64,000 nt of DNA from Aotearoamyces nothofagi (taxonomy: Eukaryota; Ascomycota; Leotiomycetes; Leotiales; Tympanidaceae): positions 1,410,337 to 1,474,336 of the forward strand of contig JADDTR010000003.1 of the NCBI GenBank assembly GCA_015345905.1, given 5' to 3'. The position numbers and the translations under genes were made by a program. The stretch's first letter is position 1. Each line of letters opens with the position of its first letter. Under the pieces are notes generated by a model that was given only the letters and a program-made list of their open reading frames with translations, had not been told where the DNA came from and searched no databases. Positions 1 to 10,534 of this stretch are shown here, piece by piece.

Positions 1-602
1 CTTCCTTTCTTCCACATCCACCACCACCTTCCCTCCGTTTTACCCATCGCCGGTTCGACGCCGACGCCTTCATTCCTTAAGCTCGAGCTCGAGAACCCGG
101 TTGTTCCCTCCTTATCGCCCGCTGTTCTTCGTTCTTCATCACACTCTCTCCGCGAGAAATTACACCTGCGAAAGCGCATCGCATCGCGCTGCACTGCACT
201 GCACTCTACTGCACTCCACTGCACTCGGCCCCGGACAGCGTCCAGGACGACAGACATCTGCAATCTCTATCCATATCCATATCCACAGGATTCACTGCAT
301 CGTATTGAATACCAGCAGCACGCATACATTCACCCAGATAACCCTAACCTCGACCTCGCTCTTGCACGCCAGACGGCTCGACTCGGCTCGACCTCATATA
401 TAGCTCGGTACAGTACAACAAGCCGCACCACCATCCCTTACACGCCCTGCCAGAAGCCGTCCGAGACGATTCTTCCGCAGCAAGCACTGCACCTCCCGGC
501 CATTGTGTACCCCTCTTCCACTCACGACCGCCTCGACAGACGCTGTTGACTGGCCACGAAAAGGTCACTTTCCCAGACTATTACACAGATTTGCCGGCAG
601 CA
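1..602 (+). promoter_or_regulatory. CT-rich promoter/leader of the first gene
   Basis: This is pyrimidine-rich DNA with many short ACTGC and CTGCACTGCACT runs around 185-225. It looks like a fungal promoter plus 5' untranslated leader for the gene starting at 603. I see no coding region of its own. Confidence 0.4.
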
Positions 603-1358
603 ATGTCTCTTGCGCGAGCATTCACCACGAGGAGGGCTAAGCCTCCTCACATCTCATCACCCATGCCTCAGCGAAGCTTGACTACGAAGAGGTCTGTCTC
701 TAGCTCCATCAGAGATAAGATTTCGGCGCCAGTCGAGCTGCTTTCGACGACGAACATGCTCTCGTACAATGCGCCTGATCTCTACCCGAGCAGCAGTACG
801 CCTTCCTCGATCTCCGGAGACGACTCGGACAGCGTGCCCTCGCTCGTGCACTCACCTGGCGGATCAAACGACAGCTCGTCGATGAGTTCGGTGCCTGGCT
901 CGCCAGAACCCAACCATCTATCCTGCTATTTCTCCTCGGGCGGTAGCACTGGACGACAAAGCACATCATCAAACGAAGACGCCCCGATGATCCCTCGACG
1001 GGCCTTGTCGCACACGAAGAAGACCCACGAGACGTTAGCACGCAAGCGATCAATCTCGCGCACGTCGTCGCAAAGGAAGGCGAGCATCGCATCATTCGCT
1101 CGCGATTCGATCAGCATGTTCGCCTCCAACACCGATAAAAGCGAGCCACACCCCTTCGGTAAAGAGCTTGCTCAGGTCAACGAGCTCGCAGAGGAATACG
1201 GCGCGCATGGCAACATGCTGCAGGTGATTGATGAAGAAGAGCAAGATCTCGTCTCCCGAGGTCTGTTCAAATTCGGCGCAGACGACTACATGAATGAGAT
1301 CCAACCCTTGTTCGTAGACGCCTTCTTCGACAACAGGCCATCAGCCATGTGGATATAG
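603..1358 (+). CDS. Ser/Thr-rich conserved fungal protein of unknown function
   Basis: This is an uninterrupted frame of 251 aa from the ATG at 603. An upstream in-frame ATG at 546 would add 19 residues, but the start MSLARAF with a basic, Ser-rich tail resembles the usual N-terminus of such fungal proteins, so I prefer 603. The first two thirds are low complexity, rich in Ser, Pro, Arg and Thr (SSSTPSSISGDDSDS), so probably disordered and phosphorylated. The last 60 residues (HPFGKELAQVNELAEEYGAH onward) are acidic and ordered, ending near FFDNRPSAMWI, and look like the conserved part. There is no signal peptide or membrane segment. I do not recognise a named family; function is unknown. A 9-bp AAAATCTTC repeat follows directly after the stop. 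Confidence 0.75.
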   Translation: MSLARAFTTRRAKPPHISSPMPQRSLTTKRSVSSSIRDKISAPVELLSTTNMLSYNAPDLYPSSSTPSSISGDDSDSVPSLVHSPGGSNDSSSMSSVPGSPEPNHLSCYFSSGGSTGRQSTSSNEDAPMIPRRALSHTKKTHETLARKRSISRTSSQRKASIASFARDSISMFASNTDKSEPHPFGKELAQVNELAEEYGAHGNMLQVIDEEEQDLVSRGLFKFGADDYMNEIQPLFVDAFFDNRPSAMWI

Positions 1359-2672
1359 ATTATCGAGACTGGATCTCATTTTCAAAATCTTCAAAATCTT
1401 CAAAATCTTTAGAATCTTTAGAATCTTCAGAATCTTCAGAATTTTCATTGGACCTTCTGCCAGCTTTTCATGTACATAACACACGGCCACGTTGGTCATT
1501 CTACACACTCCTTCAAACTATATTAGCGCTTTACGGGAACAGGTGGTAGGAGTTTCAGACTATGGGACAGGTACATAGCAACGGAGTTTATCAGGGCTCC
1601 AACACACTCCTTTCTTCCCGTCATTTATCACATGACACGACACTCATTTTTACGATTGATACCTCGGGGGCTTATTGGGTGGGGGGGATAAGTGGCTATT
1701 TACAACGGTTTGGACTAGGACAGAAATTAAAAAATGGGGAGAGGCTACATTTAATGTGTAGTCTGGATTCGGAACATGTTGTAGAAGGGAGGAAATACAA
1801 GATGTAGAAAGCAGGAATTCAAAGATGTTTCTTGAATATTTTCTCAATGGACTAGACGTGATCTGTAGTTGTGAATCTTTGTGACAGTTCGATAAAGTTC
1901 GATACGAAGCCCTTGATATCTGCGTCTGCCGGTTTAACTTCTCCTGTGGTGTGTGGTTGGAAGGTAGGTCGAGTGAGATTTCTGTCGATAGAATGAGAGA
2001 GATAGGATATATACTGTATCAGTATAAGATACTAAACTCGACCTGACCAAAAAAAAAACTTCCCAAAGAAGCGTACCACCAATACCGATGATGATGATAT
2101 TAATAATAATAGAGTAATAGAGTAATAGATATATATATATCGAAAAAGGTCCTGAAGCCTTTGGTTTGATTTATTTATAAGTATATAAATATATATAACG
2201 AAAAGAAAAGAAGAGAAGAGGAAGAAGAAGAAGAAGAAGAAGAAGAATTTTTTTTTTAAAATTGAATATATAAAATTGATATTGATGTTGATAACTGGAG
2301 AGGGAGAGGAGGGTTTTATCCCTTCTTTCTTTTATCTTTTTTTTTTTTGATAGAATGGATAAAGATAGAATAGATAAGAATAAGATAGAGTTGGAGTCAG
2401 AGTTGGAGTTGGGAAGTTGGCACTGAGACCAAGCCGAGATCAAGAGTTGAAAAAAAGGGAAGAGAGGATAGATATAGATATATATAGAGAAATAAATAAA
2501 TATAAATATAAATATAAATATACAAACTAGAAAGGAGAAGTTAAGAGGGATTATAGATAGAAAACCGGGAAAATCTGGGTTAGAGGTGGTTGAGCTCTCT
2601 AGAGGGGTTTTCTTTTCTTTTAGATATTTTAGATGTATATATGCAATAGATTCAGACGTCGAAATATCACCG

Positions 2673-2705
<33 letters not shown>

Positions 2706-3817
2706 TTTATTAATTTTGTTTCCATCTCTCTCTTTCCCGCGTCTGGGCGCTGTGCTGCAGAGGCGAGGCGAGGCAGGCGAGGCAAGGCAACAAGGCACAT
2801 TTCTTACTAGAGGTTTTTTTTTCATTTACCGACCGCGTCGCTTCTTCCTTTCTTTCTTCCTGGCGAGGTTTTGTGGTTGTTCTTTTCTTTTCGTCCGTCC
2901 TTTTCTTCTTAAGTCTTGGTAATGTGAGCGAGGAGAGGACGACGACGACGGAGGAGGTGGAATGCCCCCCAGGCCGTGTGCGAATACTGACAGACAGACA
3001 TGCAAGTAAGTAAGCAAGCTCTCCCGCCTCGTCGACGCCGTTCAATCAAACCTTCCCCCCTCCCACCCCACGGTCCACACCCGTCGGCGGGGGGGAACCC
3101 AAGCAGATGATGACATCCCAATCACCCAATACCAAAAATCTTTAGGAAGAGCCGTCTTAGGCCCGACGCCTGCCGTGCATACCCCATCTACTGCCTGCGC
3201 GCATCGTCACATGCCGCAGGGTGGGCGTTTGGCGGTGCTGTGAATCTGGGGATCTGAATGCTTGTTTTCTTTTTTTCTTTTTTTTTGGGGGGTTTTTTGG
3301 TGGGACGTGTGGGAGAGATACGTGCTGACGAGTGCTGAAGTTTAGGGAAATCTCTGGTCGCCAGGTCGATGGCTGAGATGCTGTAAGAAGGATGCGCGCA
3401 ATATTGGGACATGTCATGTGTGTGTGTGTGAAGAGCTGGGATTGGGAGGATATACTTGGCATGGTGTTGAGCTCATCTATACCCGGCTCGAATGCATTTC
3501 GTCGGTGTTTATCGGTCCACGATGCTATGCCATATACGGGAAGCAATACCATAGATCAATTACCTACCTCGTAGCCTCCAAATCATCCGAAACCCTGTAT
3601 CAGTAACGAGTGCCGAATCCGACCGTGCTTTGATGACCTCTCCCTCAGCACCCTATCCATCCGACCGTGTTTTTGATAACCTCTCCCTCATCACCCTATC
3701 CATCCCACTATACTCCCCAGCAGAGAGTAACAAAGCCGACCTGGCACTCTCTCACCATTGACCACGCATAGCTGTAATCGAAACCTCACGAAATCAAAAC
3801 CTGCTCTGACCGTATCA

Positions 3818-4260
3818 AGCAGTCTACCGATCGTATCGACCAGGACGTCTCTTGCCAGCTAAGTATAGCATGGCATGGCATGGCATGGTATGGCATGGCA
3901 TGGTATGGCATGGCATGGTATGGTATGGTATACCATATCCACACCTCAAAAAACGAAGTTTCGCGTATTTGAAAAAGCTGGATATAGAGTTGAGTATGCT
4001 GTGCTGTGCTGTGCTGTGCGTGTACATGTGCTGTTTTACTTACACTCTTACTCTTACTCTTGCAAGCAGTCTACTGAATGTATAACCAGGATGTCTCTTG
4101 CTAGCTAAGTATAGCATGGTATAGTATATCTACATTCAAAAACGAAGTTTCGGGTATTTGAAAAAAGCGGGGCGCGGAGTTGAGTATATATGTACTGTAC
4201 TGTTTTACTTACTCTCTTACTCTTACTCTTGTTTTGTTTTTGGATGGATGGATAGGTGGA
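3818..4260. repeat. Imperfect tandem duplication, about 247 bp per unit
   Basis: Unit 1 starts at about 3818 and unit 2 at about 4065, both with AGCAGTCTAC. In both copies the order is the same: GTCTCTTGC(C/T)AGCTAAGTATAGCATGG, then AAACGAAGTTTCG, then TATTTGAAAAA, then TGTTTTACTTAC with CTTACTCTTACTCTTG. Unit 1 has expanded its CATGG pentamer (3869-3933) to about a dozen copies, while unit 2 has one or two. Confidence 0.8.
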
Positions 4261-5146
4261 TGGGTGGATGGTGGTTTGGGATGGATGGTTTGGGATGGAT
4301 GGAGAGAGATGGAGAGAGAGAGAGCTGTGAGAGTCTCGTCTTACAATATATATATATATATATATATTTTTACAGCCAGCCAGCCAGCCAGGTCTACCAA
4401 CCAACCAACCCAGCACCAGATCCCAACACCCATCCCTCCCTCCCGACCCTACAAAGCAGAAAGCAGCACGTCTCGTCTCGTCTCTGCTCTGCTCAGCTTT
4501 CGCATAGTAGTAGAGCCGGGGGGAGGACACTTTCTATCCCTCCCCCCTCTCTCTATCCCTCTCTCTTTTTCTCTCTTGATGTGGCTCTGCAGATCTGTAC
4601 AGACCTTTTGTGCTGGTGATTTTGGTGGCGGGGGAGAGAAGAGAGAGGGAGTTATATATATATATATATATCTATATCTATATCTATCTACACCGTGCTC
4701 TCGAAGCTCTGCAGCACTGGCTGTTCCGTAACTGCGCTGTAGGATTGCAGGGGGAGCGTGTGTTTTTTTTTTCTTTTCTTCTCTCAAATCCCCCTCATCT
4801 CAAAAATCCCATCTTCGCCAACCCCCCCCAAAAAAACAACCACCAGCAGGCAGGCAGGCAAGCAGCAGAAGAAGAGTCACTCTCGGATCGACATATCCGG
4901 ATGGGATGGATTCTTCATATTATTATTATTTCGCGAGACAGGTCCTGAACGTGAGATTTTTTTTTTTTACAGGGATGGGGGAGGGTAGGGTAGGGCTTCG
5001 GGCACGCTTGAAGGAACGCTACGGAGTATATTATTTATGGTTGGGAGAGGGAAGAGGTACGGTAGTGGGAGACAGACGGTAGGAAAAGTGGTGTTGGGAA
5101 TCCTTTTTTTTTTGATAGGAGGGGCAGGTTACTGCTGTGGGAAGCT

Positions 5147-5333
5147 TACAGCTTTGAGAGGTTTACAGCTGTGAGAGGTTTACAGCTTTGAAGTCTACAG
5201 CTCTGAGAAGCTTACAGCTCTGAGAAGTCTACAGCTCTGAAGTCTACAGCTTTGAAGTCTACAGCTTTGAAGTCTACAGCTTTGAAGTCTACAGCTTTGA
5301 AGTCTACAGCTTTGAAGTCTACAGCTCTGACCA
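5147..5333. repeat. 15-18 bp minisatellite (TCTACAGCTTTGAAG)
   Basis: Direct repeats of TCTACAGCTTTGAAG, nearly identical over the last six or seven copies (about 5230-5333), with diverged 18-bp versions (TTACAGCTGTGAGAGGTT) on the left side. The array ends about 45 bp beyond the stop codon of the alcohol dehydrogenase, so it lies in that gene's 3' flank or 3' UTR. Confidence 0.85.
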
Positions 5334-5376
5334 ATTTATACAGACAGATTCACACTGACCAATTCACGCTGACCAA

Positions 5377-6810
5377 TTACACCTCCGCCCACGAAATAAT
5401 CGGCTTGATGACCTATATCAAAAATCATAAGCGCTGCTTCTCCAACAACACAAGTGAGGAACCTTACCTTTCCAGCCTTCAAATCACTGATCGCCTCATC
5501 CAGGTGCGCAACCGGATATATCTTCGAGAGCCTGTCGATCGGGAACTTGCCCTGCTTGAACAGCTCAATCAGGCTGGGGATCAACTAAGGATTCGTCAGG
5601 GAAAGGATTCCAATGTTGGGACGGAGGGGTTGGGGAGATCAACAACGTACCTTGCTGGGATCGGCAGCTCCCTCGAGGACGCCGATGAGCTTCTTGCTGG
5701 AGGTGAGGAACTCCAGGGGGTCGAGCTTGAGCTGCTGGCCGGGGCGGGGCGCGCCGACGAGGGCGAGCGTCCCGGCGTAGCTCAGGGCCTCGACGGCGCT
5801 GCCCAGCATGGGAGCGAGACCGACCGTGTCGAGGACGAAATCGACCCCGGACGGGACGATCGCTCTCAGCTCTGCGGCGAGATCCTTGCCGCTTGCCGAG
5901 TTGACGGTGTGGGTAGCGCCCAGAGCAGCGGCCAGCTTCAGCTTCTCGTCGACCATGTCCACCGCAATGATCTCCTTGACGCCGAGGACCTTGGCCGCCA
6001 TCAGAGCGCTGAGCCCCACGGCGCCCGTGCCGAAGATGGCCAGCGACGAGTCCCGCGGCGGCTTGAGGACGTTGATCACCGTGCCGGCACCCGTCTGGAA
6101 GCCGCAGCCCAGCGGCGCGAGCTGCGCGAGGTCCTCCTCCCTGGCGACCTCGCACCGGACGACGGAGTTCTGGTTGACGACGGCCAGCTTGCTGAACGAC
6201 GACTGGCCGAAGAAGGTGCTCCCGACCGGCGTTCCGTCCTCCAGCGACGCCGGCGTGCTGCCGTCGGGACGCTTCCCGGTGAAGTTGAGGGCCATGATGT
6301 CCTTGCACGTGCCCTTCTGGCCGGCGTGGCAGAAGCCGCAGTTCTCGCAGGCGTGGAAGCTGAGAAGCACGCTGTCGCCCTCCCTGAGCCCCTTGTCACG
6401 GATCCCGACGCCGGCCCGGCGCACGATTCCCGCGCCCTCGTGGCCCAGGATTGCTGGGAAGCCCCCGATTGGGATGCCTCCATTCTGGACGACGATATCC
6501 TGCAACGGGTCAGCACTACAGCCCATCTCGCTGCATCGAGTGCAGCTTTGGGGAGGGGGCGCCCCACGGTATGGCAGATCCCCGTATATTTCATCTCAAC
6601 CAGCACCTCATCGTCGCGGACCTGGTCCAGGACCACATTCCGCAGCACAAACGGCCCTCCCAGCTTGTCCACCACCAGCGCCTTGGTGGGGATGTTTCTC
6701 AGCGGGATGGCCTGGCGTGCCAGCACCCTGCTGCTACCACTGTAAGCTCTCGTCACGAGTCTGGATGCAAGTCTGGCATTGTAGATTGGGAAAAGCTTTG
6801 CACACGACAT
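5377..6810 (-). CDS. Zinc-dependent alcohol dehydrogenase (aryl/benzyl-alcohol type), possible mitochondrial presequence
   Basis: Four exons: 6810-6568, 6499-5651, 5584-5468 and 5412-5377. All joins are phase 0 with GT-AG introns of 55-68 bp, giving 414 aa. It is a medium-chain NAD(P)-dependent dehydrogenase that interconverts alcohols and aldehydes. Visible residues: catalytic zinc ligands Cys79 (GICHT), His101-Glu102 (GHEGAG) and Cys213 (GCGFQTGAG); structural zinc cysteines 132, 135, 138 and 146 (CENCGFCHAGQKGTC); Rossmann motif GTGAVG at 238-243. The first 35 residues are basic and hydroxylated (NARLASRLVTRAYSGSSR), which suggests mitochondrial import, unlike most fungal paralogues. The last exon is 36 nt and encodes VIKPIISWAEV. 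A minisatellite lies just downstream. Exact substrate is unknown; aromatic alcohols are inferred from family resemblance. Confidence 0.9.
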
Positions 6811-7894
6811 GATTGCTGAGGTACGCCGGGCTGGGAGAAGGCATCGCGAGGGTATTGCTTATACATATGGGAATCCATCATCTCGTGCTTTTCCGGATAG
6901 GTCGGTTCGGTCCCTCATGCGTGCGGCAGATCCTCTCCACATTCCCCGCAAAGTCCGAAAGGCTTCGAGGCGTGATCTCTGCGTATCTGTCGCCAATCAC
7001 GCCACTACGATTTCTAATTACCGAGTATGGCATAGTATAGCAGGCATTATAGAAGACACACAAGCATAAATCGGATTCAAGTTCAAGTTGGTCTTCAGCC
7101 GGTCTCAGTTGGCCCTTTTATTGTCTGGCTGCTTTCAACCGAGGCAAGGCTCATCCGTGACGAGATAAGGAAATATCGTGTTCCAAGCGAAGACCCCCCA
7201 GTCCGGCTGCTCAGACGGCGGGCGGTCTTGGCGCCCTCCCTGCAATTGTGGTAGAAGGGCAGCTTTGATATTCATAATTAAAATAGATGGGATAGGCAGC
7301 AGAGTGTGCATTCATACGATATCCCCTTGAGCGGATGTGATTCTCGAACACCCCCTGATATGGCTTGAGAAGTTGCTTGAAAACTGACCTAAAAGAGATT
7401 GATTCTCGTGCTATTTGATACAGCCCCACAAAACATCCTCAACTCCTTTAGCATTTTCCGACTCCATTTCCTTTTAAACAAAGACTATAAGACTCTACCA
7501 GTGGCCGTCACCAAGCCGAGTAGGATATTGGTATGCCGCAAAGCATGTTATCCTACGACCCTGACCAACCAAGCACTTACTATGTGTTTATCAAATCAGA
7601 TTCCACTAGTCATACAATCATTATAAGAAAAAATCCCCATAACAGCTCAAACGTGCGGTTCAGATAATCGGTCGAACGGACCAGCGTAAACGTATAAGAG
7701 AGCTTGAAAATAGACCCGGAAGGAAAACGTTGCTTTAACGTATCTCAATCTGGAGGCGAAGCGTACTAGAATATCTGTCAGTTTATGCTTTGCTCAGAAA
7801 GGATGGTATGGATCACCTGGCGCAGCTGTTCATGCGTTTCTCTCACGGCCTTCTCTGTCACATCGATACCCGCAGCGGCCCTGTATAGCAGTCC
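6811..7894. other. Intergenic, no gene seen
   Basis: This is the upstream region of the alcohol dehydrogenase on one side and the 3' flank of the next minus-strand gene on the other. Only short overlapping frames in different phases are present. I see no conserved protein or RNA signature. Confidence 0.5.
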
Positions 7895-8458
7895 TCACTT
7901 TGGAAGCAGATGATTCTTCTCATTATACTCGTGAGGTCCGACCTGGGTGTTTATCCCAAACCGTCTTATCGCCGAGTGGGAAGCTACACTAAACGCCATT
8001 GCAAAACAAAGCGCCCATGGGATATAGCCCAACATGATGAAACCCGCATCTTCATCCATATGGGCCCCTAAGATACATGCTATGCATATGGAAAGAATGA
8101 AGATGCCAGTCTGGTACTTGTCGCGATCTTGTCGCCGACAGGAAAAAGATGAAATCGAGAAACCGAAGACCAGACATGCGACCAGCATTGACCCCGGACC
8201 AGGATTCGAAAGAATGGATAAGTCGTCTGAAAGTGACAGTATGGCTAGCTTGATTCTCGTGTATTCGACATGCTAGTCTCTGATTTAGTCATGAAGGAAC
8301 GGCAAAATAGGGAGGAGGAAGATAGATAGACTCTCAAGACCCACGTTAATGACAGCTTCTTGCCTGATTGCAAAACAGGTCGCAGCGAACGCAGAAACGC
8401 ACGCAGGCAAGGACTCCAAAGGGATGAGGAGAAGGCATAACAGCTCGATTAATAACAT
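7895..8458 (-). CDS. Small four-helix membrane protein, hypothetical
   Basis: Two exons, 8458-8345 and 8272-7895, joined in phase 0 across a 72-bp intron (GTGGGT donor, GACTAAAT branch, ACTAG acceptor), giving 163 aa. Four hydrophobic stretches are visible: MLLIELLCLLLIPLE, SMLVACLVFGFSISSF, TGIFILSICIACILGAHM and MLGYIPWALCFAMAFSVA. The tail is polar (VGPHEYNEKNHLLPK). The intron was inferred because it joins two hydrophobic frames in phase. An upstream exon cannot be excluded, because the frame stays open before the chosen ATG. No family recognised. Confidence 0.45.
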
Positions 8459-9560
8459 GGAGGGGATAGTGTGATTGTAGTTGGAAATGTCGGTCGAGAA
8501 CGACACAGATTTATAAATGTTAAAAGCACCTCTGTACGTATAAAGACTGAACTGAGAGAAGCAGAACTGCAAATCAGGCTAAGGCCCCATTGCTTATCCT
8601 TATATCTAAACGCTATTCTATCTTCGAAGTCTGGCAGTTGATGCCGCCCAGCTGTAGAGGATGCTCGCGGAGATGTTGGAACCTGACCTGCAGGCTGGCC
8701 GCAAAGGCACAAGGAACCCAGGTAACAATAGCCGCGGGTCAGCGGCGCGTATTGACGGGGAACGACAGGAGGCTACTCGGTGAGCGCAAGCAGATACCGG
8801 CAGGCGCTGACTACACGAACATCGCCATTGGCCAATGGTCGGGCTGCAGAGCGGCATAAGGCAACCAACGGCTGCCCAAGGCAGACACCGGAGACAACGC
8901 AGAAGAACGAGGCTGAGGACGTGCTGCCCGACTCGCCGAGCCGACGAATCACTGTTCGATCTGATTGGCAAGGCTGGCATTGGGTATCAAGGCAGACCAG
9001 TGCCGCCTCGTCAATGCTGACACAGCCAGCACCGGGTGTCCCGCACTTGCACACCGAGCCGTGTCTTGGAGTGCATATGATATTGATAGGACGTCGATAG
9101 GGCATTGCGCCTCGCAGTTCGTATCCAGGGCAGCATCTAATGCATGTCAGACACCCCGTATAGGCACACATGCCTGCTAAGAGTGTTTGGTGATAGCTGA
9201 GGCGGCCGAGGCTGCTGTCTGGTCGGCATTCACCCTTTAGCATATAAGAAGCTGCCTGAAAGTCGGCCGTTGAAGACCTACCCGAGCCACCCCCGACCGA
9301 CTTGCCCCAGTTGGCCCCGGAGGAGATCAAACACTACATATAGCTTAATTCGTCGTGTCTGGAAAGTCTTCTATGACCGAACGAAGCCCCCCAATCCCCA
9401 TCGAACGCTTGAAAATCTTCGCAAATATCCACCTCGAGACCAAACCCTTCGCTTCACCCACAAGTCAAGAAGGTCTGCCTTGAAGAGTCGATATAGCTAT
9501 TTGACAGCGACATTCCTCGGTAGCATCAGGGAAACATAATTCGATTCGAATCGAACGACA
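8459..9560. other. Intergenic/shared promoter between two membrane-protein genes
   Basis: Several overlapping frames occur on both strands at 8600-9330, which is more GC-rich than its flanks. A minus-strand frame contains a Cys-rich run (VCKCGTPGAGCVSIDEAALV) but has no credible start, signal peptide or splice structure. I do not call a gene. Confidence 0.35.
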
Positions 9561-10534
9561 ATGATACCGGTGTGCAGCCTGTTTCGCAATATGGGCAAGT
9601 GGGTTACAGACAGAATGGAGGTTCTTAACCGGGCTTGCATGATTGGTGCAGCATCTTTCTTGTCGATTTACCTGGGAAGCTCTGCTGTTCCAAGCCAGCT
9701 GGTTTACGGGTACGTCGAGAAATCGTCGAGTATGAGTCAAATCTAACACAGAATCAGAGTAAGTCTGATGTCTTTGGCCGCCACTGCGAGATACGTGTGG
9801 TCCAATTGGCAGGAGATACTTCAGTGAGTCAACACTAGTCATTCCACAAGTCGACAGCTAACCATTGTAGCTTCGGGCCATTCACCGCAGCGTTGCTCGC
9901 TATAGTTGCTTTATGCCTCCGTGACGCCTTTCAAATCCTCCAAAGCATTTTACCTATGTTTCTCTATGTGACTCTCATTGTAACCGTTAATGTCACTTCC
10001 AAGGCATGCCGGCGGTCCCAAGAACTCCTCATGGTTGCAGAAAGAATATCCATCCAGCTTGCCGAGCTGGCCGCAGATCTACGAAACAATCCAATTGGAC
10101 CAATGGATTGCCATAGTCTTTTGGAAACCATCCACGGCCGAGAGGAAAGCCAACGCCGGCGTGAAATTAGGACCCAGGGACAAATGCCTTGGTTTAATCT
10201 CCGACGTGTTGAATCCGAGGTGAAATTTGCCGGAGGTTTCCAACCCTCCCCAAATTCTGAGCTTGAACCAAGCGATAAGTCTATCAATCTTTCACCACAG
10301 TCTGACAGTGCCAGGTCATCTATCAGGAAATTTTGTCAAGCCTGGGACCCTGAAGCAGCAGATATAAGACCAGAATATGCCCTCACCCACAAGGACCTTT
10401 ATGGAGCCAACCCAAGAGACCAGCTCCATTTGTTCGATCCAGACCACATGCACCAAGGGACCTATAAGCCGAAGTTGGGCCATGCATCCTACCCTAGCTC
10501 TGTTGAGCTCGATCCTAAAGATTCTATGGGATAA
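9561..10534 (+). CDS. Hypothetical membrane-anchored protein
   Basis: Three exons: 9561-9709, 9758-9823 and 9871-10534, giving 292 aa. Introns have GTACGT and GTGAGT donors and CTAAC branch sites, and every join keeps frame (phases 2 and 2). Helical hydrophobic segments are visible: ACMIGAASFLSIYLGSSAVP, an amphipathic YVWSNWQEILHFG, then ALLAIVALCLRDAF and ILPMFLYVTLIVTVNV. A charged region that could form a coiled coil follows (RRSQELLMVAERISIQLAEL). The C-terminal half is polar and rich in Ser, Pro and Asp. No catalytic motif or known family is recognised. The start could also be Met11 (MGKWVTD). Confidence 0.6.

Larger units (their letters stand above)
1359..5376. other. 4-kb gene-free, low-complexity intergenic stretch
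   Basis: No convincing gene. It holds microsatellites: 9-bp AAAATCTTC repeats at 1380-1440, GAA repeats at 2220-2247, TA repeats at 2674-2703, 4343-4366 and 4650-4690, and poly-T/poly-A runs. It also has homopurine/homopyrimidine tracts, GGATGG arrays at 4243-4320 and two larger tandem duplications listed separately. Open frames here simply translate simple repeats. Confidence 0.7.

Noticed and set aside
2171-2800. 209-codon minus-strand open frame
   Set aside because: It is a translation of TA, GAA and AT microsatellites (poly-Ile/Tyr, Leu runs); there is no protein-like composition.
5252-6745. 497-codon plus-strand open frame
   Set aside because: It begins in the minisatellite and then runs antisense to the alcohol dehydrogenase exons and introns. 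The minus strand has clear zinc and NAD motifs with matching splice sites.
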